From Marinimicrobium koreense (GTDB taxonomy: Bacteria; Pseudomonadota; Gammaproteobacteria; Pseudomonadales; Cellvibrionaceae), in contig NZ_RJUK01000001.1 of the NCBI RefSeq assembly GCF_003762925.1, forward strand, positions 248,001-312,000: 64,000 nucleotides of DNA. Direction: 5' to 3'. Numbering within the stretch: position 1 is the stretch's first letter; the number at the start of each line of letters is the position of its first letter. The translations under genes were made by a program, and so were the position numbers. Positions 61,619-64,000 of this stretch are shown piece after piece. The notes under the pieces are model-generated. The model ran no database searches. It was not told the DNA's origin and saw only the letters and a list, made by a program, of their open reading frames with translations.

Positions 61619-62458
61619 TTAACGTGCGCACTCTCGCAGGTGCTCAAGAATACCCTGAGCATTCTCAGGGTTGGTGCTCTCGAGAATGGTATGAATGCCG
61701 GGCTTGAGTTTCTTAATCAATGACATCAGATAACGGTGATCCATTTCGCCGGTGCCGGAGGGCAGGTCTCCCTCCTTCATTCCATCCTTGATCACGAAGT
61801 CTTTACTGTGTATCGCGACGATACGGTCTCCGAACAGCCTGAAGGCTTCGTCCATCAGCTCCTGTTGTCGATGGCACTGGTCCAGCGGGAAAAAGTTCAC
61901 CGGGTCGTAAATGACCTGGACATTGGGTGAGTCCACCAGCTCCAGCATGCGTACCATCTTCTCGTAGCTGTGTACCGTATGGTGGTGTGCCACGCCTTCA
62001 ATACCCACAATGGTGCCGTATTTCTCGGCGGTATCGGCCAAGCGTCGGACGGAATCGACCAACTCCAGAAACGAGGTTTCTTTCTGGCTGTCGGGGTGAT
62101 AGCTACAATCGCCGTTCTTGGAGCCGGTCTCGGTACCGACAATAGCGCAGCCGAAGTCACGGGCGAAGCGCAGGTGCTCTTCAAAGCGCTGCAGCGCCTG
62201 TTCTTTGGTGTCCGGGTCCGGGTGGATCGGATTGATATAGCAGCCCAGCACGGCGATGTTGATCCCCTGTGCGGCAAAGACATCGCGCACATGGTTGGCG
62301 AACCCCGGGGTCAGCTGTCCGGGTTGTTCTGCCAGGACCGGAAACGACTTGGCGGGTGCGAGCTGCACGCAGGATACATCGTATTGCCCGAGCTTTGCCG
62401 CAATCTCCGCGGGTGTACCCTGACCATAGTCGTGTGCTCTCAGGCCCAAATTCAGCAT
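61619..62458 (-). CDS. Sugar phosphate isomerase/epimerase-like TIM barrel protein
   Basis: A 279-residue member of the AP-endonuclease-2-like (xylose isomerase-like) superfamily. The ATG at 62458 (MLNLGLRAHDYG) has AGGAAG upstream; the open frame beyond it is not used. Metal-site candidates are Glu in IVGTETGSKNG, His/Glu in VGIEGVAHHHTVHS, Asp in VIYDPVNFFPLDQ and His in IVAIHSKDFV. Relatives isomerise or epimerise sugars or keto acids. The substrate is unknown; a place in the RG-I locus suggests a sugar or sugar acid from pectin. It lies 47 bp downstream of the acetylesterase gene. Confidence 0.8.
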   Translation of the reverse strand: MLNLGLRAHDYGQGTPAEIAAKLGQYDVSCVQLAPAKSFPVLAEQPGQLTPGFANHVRDVFAAQGINIAVLGCYINPIHPDPDTKEQALQRFEEHLRFARDFGCAIVGTETGSKNGDCSYHPDSQKETSFLELVDSVRRLADTAEKYGTIVGIEGVAHHHTVHSYEKMVRMLELVDSPNVQVIYDPVNFFPLDQCHRQQELMDEAFRLFGDRIVAIHSKDFVIKDGMKEGDLPSGTGEMDHRYLMSLIKKLKPGIHTILESTNPENAQGILEHLRECAR

Positions 62459-62504
62459 AAAACGTCTTCCTGTGGTTGATCCGTTCGGTGTCTTGGTGAT
62501 GCCG

Positions 62505-64000
62505 TTACAGAATGCCTTCGATCCCCTGGGCGACAATTTTGGCATTCAGCTCGGCACCGTCGCGGGACGTGTGGGTGTGTTTGTCGGCAAAAAAGGCTTC
62601 GACCTTTTCCGGCCCCAGCTCGTCATAACGGTCGGCGACCAGCTCGTGCAGATCGATCAGCGCGACGCCGCTTTCCGCCGCGACCTGTCGAGCCCACTGG
62701 GGATAACTGTCGTCCGGGCGGGCAATCTGCTCTCCGCTGTCGTCCCAGATTTTCCGGGGCACCGGGGTGGCGAGAATGGGGGTCACACCTCGGGCATAGG
62801 CATCGCCAATCATTTTGCGCAGATACCAACCGTATGTGTGAACCGTTTCCGGCTGGCCGGTCAGAAGGTTGTCGATGTCCTGCTCGGCGGCGCCGACCCC
62901 CTTGATGGTGCCCCGGGCACGCTCTTCATCATTGAGGGGAGCGGAGTCATTGTGACCAAACTGGATCACCACATAATCGCCCGGGCGCGCCATATTAAGG
63001 GCTCGCTCCCAGTGGCCGCCGGTCACAAAGGTCCGGCTACTGAAACCGCCGATGGCGCGATTGACAAAGTTGTAGTCCTCGGCGCTCAGGTAATCGTCAA
63101 TGAAATCACCCCAACCCCACTGACCACCGGCGCCATCGCCCCAGCCGTTGCGCACGGTGGAGTCGCCGACCATAAAAATGCTGGTCTTCTCGGGGTGGGC
63201 GATCACGGGCAGGCGCAGAAACGTCCAATCGTAGGCATTCACTTCGCGGCCTTTAGCGGAGTACAGGTCTGAAGCGAGGGTGGGGCGTAGCCCCTTCAGC
63301 GCCGATACGATGGTCTCGGCATGAAGCTCGGCGCCGGCATCGTTAAAGTGGGTATGGTCTTTCGGGTAAAGCTCGGCCACTTTCTCAGCACCGAGGCGGT
63401 CCAGTTTGTCCGCCACCGGGTTGGTGACATCGATAAACGGGGTGTCCAGCTCCCAGGCGAGCTGGTGCATCCAGTAACCGTAACGACCGTGGCGACGCTC
63501 AACACGGTCATGTTCCCACCGGTTACGGACCGTCATCGACAAAAGGATCGGCGTGGCGTCCTTGGCTTTCACGTCCGCCACCATCTGACGAATATAGTGC
63601 CCAAAGGTATACACCGTTTCGTCCTTACCGGTCACCTGGTTGGCGATGTCGGTCTGCTCATCACCCAGACCGGGCAGAGAGCCCCGCGCCCGGCTGTCGT
63701 CATTGATCGCCCCGGCATCGTTGTGCCCGAATTGGATCAACACCAGATCGCCGGCCTCGACGTCCTCGATCAGAGACTGCCACAACCCCTCGGTAATGAA
63801 CGTCCGGCTACTCCGACCGCCCCGCGCCCGGTTATCCACGACCACTTTGTCCTCATCCAGAAAGCTCTGCAGGGTGGCGCCCCAGCCCTGGTGGTCCTTG
63901 TTCTGGTAGGACGCCGCCGTGGAGTCCCCGGCAATAAAGAGGGTCTGGGGGCGCAGCTCTTCGGCGAAGCAGGAAAATGACAGGAGCAGCAGTGCAATCT
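62505..64000 (-). CDS. Tandem rhamnogalacturonan acetylesterase (two CE12/SGNH domains), 5' end missing
   Basis: A secreted esterase that would remove acetyl groups from RG-I. The frame is open to the window edge, where a signal peptide core is visible (IALLLLSFSCFA), so only the first few codons lie outside. The first SGNH domain has LFIAGDSTAAS, QFGHNDAGAIND and PKDHTHFNDAGAEL. The second has FMVGDSTVRNG, QFGHNDSAPLND and FADKHTHTSRDGAEL. The domain order GDS-GHND-DxxH is normal in the first copy; in the second the residue before HTH is Lys, with an Asp one place earlier. It is transcribed toward the sugar isomerase gene. Confidence 0.88.
   Translation of the reverse strand, partial: IALLLLSFSCFAEELRPQTLFIAGDSTAASYQNKDHQGWGATLQSFLDEDKVVVDNRARGGRSSRTFITEGLWQSLIEDVEAGDLVLIQFGHNDAGAINDDSRARGSLPGLGDEQTDIANQVTGKDETVYTFGHYIRQMVADVKAKDATPILLSMTVRNRWEHDRVERRHGRYGYWMHQLAWELDTPFIDVTNPVADKLDRLGAEKVAELYPKDHTHFNDAGAELHAETIVSALKGLRPTLASDLYSAKGREVNAYDWTFLRLPVIAHPEKTSIFMVGDSTVRNGWGDGAGGQWGWGDFIDDYLSAEDYNFVNRAIGGFSSRTFVTGGHWERALNMARPGDYVVIQFGHNDSAPLNDEERARGTIKGVGAAEQDIDNLLTGQPETVHTYGWYLRKMIGDAYARGVTPILATPVPRKIWDDSGEQIARPDDSYPQWARQVAAESGVALIDLHELVADRYDELGPEKVEAFFADKHTHTSRDGAELNAKIVAQGIEGIL

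Overview
The window reads as a chromosomal segment of a polysaccharide-degrading, probably marine gammaproteobacterium of the Saccharophagus / Cellvibrio / Marinimicrobium kind. This is inferred from the aspS-yebC-ruvCAB-ybgC-tolQRAB-pal-cpoB gene order, the protein sequences, and the carbohydrate locus built on lipoproteins and a TonB-dependent receptor with no SusD partner. No rRNA, tRNA, CRISPR array, transposase or integrase was found.

Region 1 (1-10.7 kb) is a housekeeping block on the + strand: the 3' part of aspS, yebC, ruvC, ruvA, ruvB, ybgC and the complete Tol-Pal envelope system. The gaps between aspS and ruvB hold five long inverted-repeat elements whose arms differ between copies but match within each copy, plus three REP-like palindromes. 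I saw no copies elsewhere in the window. Region 2 (11-22.7 kb) is mixed: ppnN, an esterase, two aldo/keto reductases, a HiPIP, an L-fuconate-dehydratase-like enolase, a GH13 lipoprotein with a likely operator pair, an unrecognised lipoprotein and a GH43.

Region 3 (22.7-64 kb) is a large locus for rhamnogalacturonan I (RG-I) and L-rhamnose. A - strand operon, rhaEW-rhaI-lutABC-tpiA-deoR, would take L-rhamnose to DHAP and lactate, then to glyceraldehyde-3-P and pyruvate. Divergently, on the + strand, lie an NCS1-type permease, rhamnulokinase, a PL11 RG lyase and a BNR_4 beta-propeller protein that keeps a His/His/Tyr/Arg set like that of ulvan lyases. A TonB-dependent receptor is divergent from a 1297-aa modular PL11 lyase. 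A second + operon (47.3-61.6 kb) carries PL26, GH105, rhaM, DUF1961, GH31, a second PL26 and a GH115-CE12 fusion. A sugar isomerase-like protein and a tandem CE12 acetylesterase cut by the window edge follow on the - strand.

Proposed flow: CE12 enzymes deacetylate RG-I, PL11 cuts the backbone, PL26 and GH105 release unsaturated galacturonate and rhamnose, GH31/GH43/GH115 trim side groups, the receptor and permease import products, and the Rha/Lut/Tpi enzymes finish rhamnose breakdown. Genes for the unsaturated uronate branch (kduI/kduD/kdgK type) are not in the window. A candidate sRNA of about 210 nt and an octamer shared by three rhamnose/RG promoters suggest regulation that can be tested.
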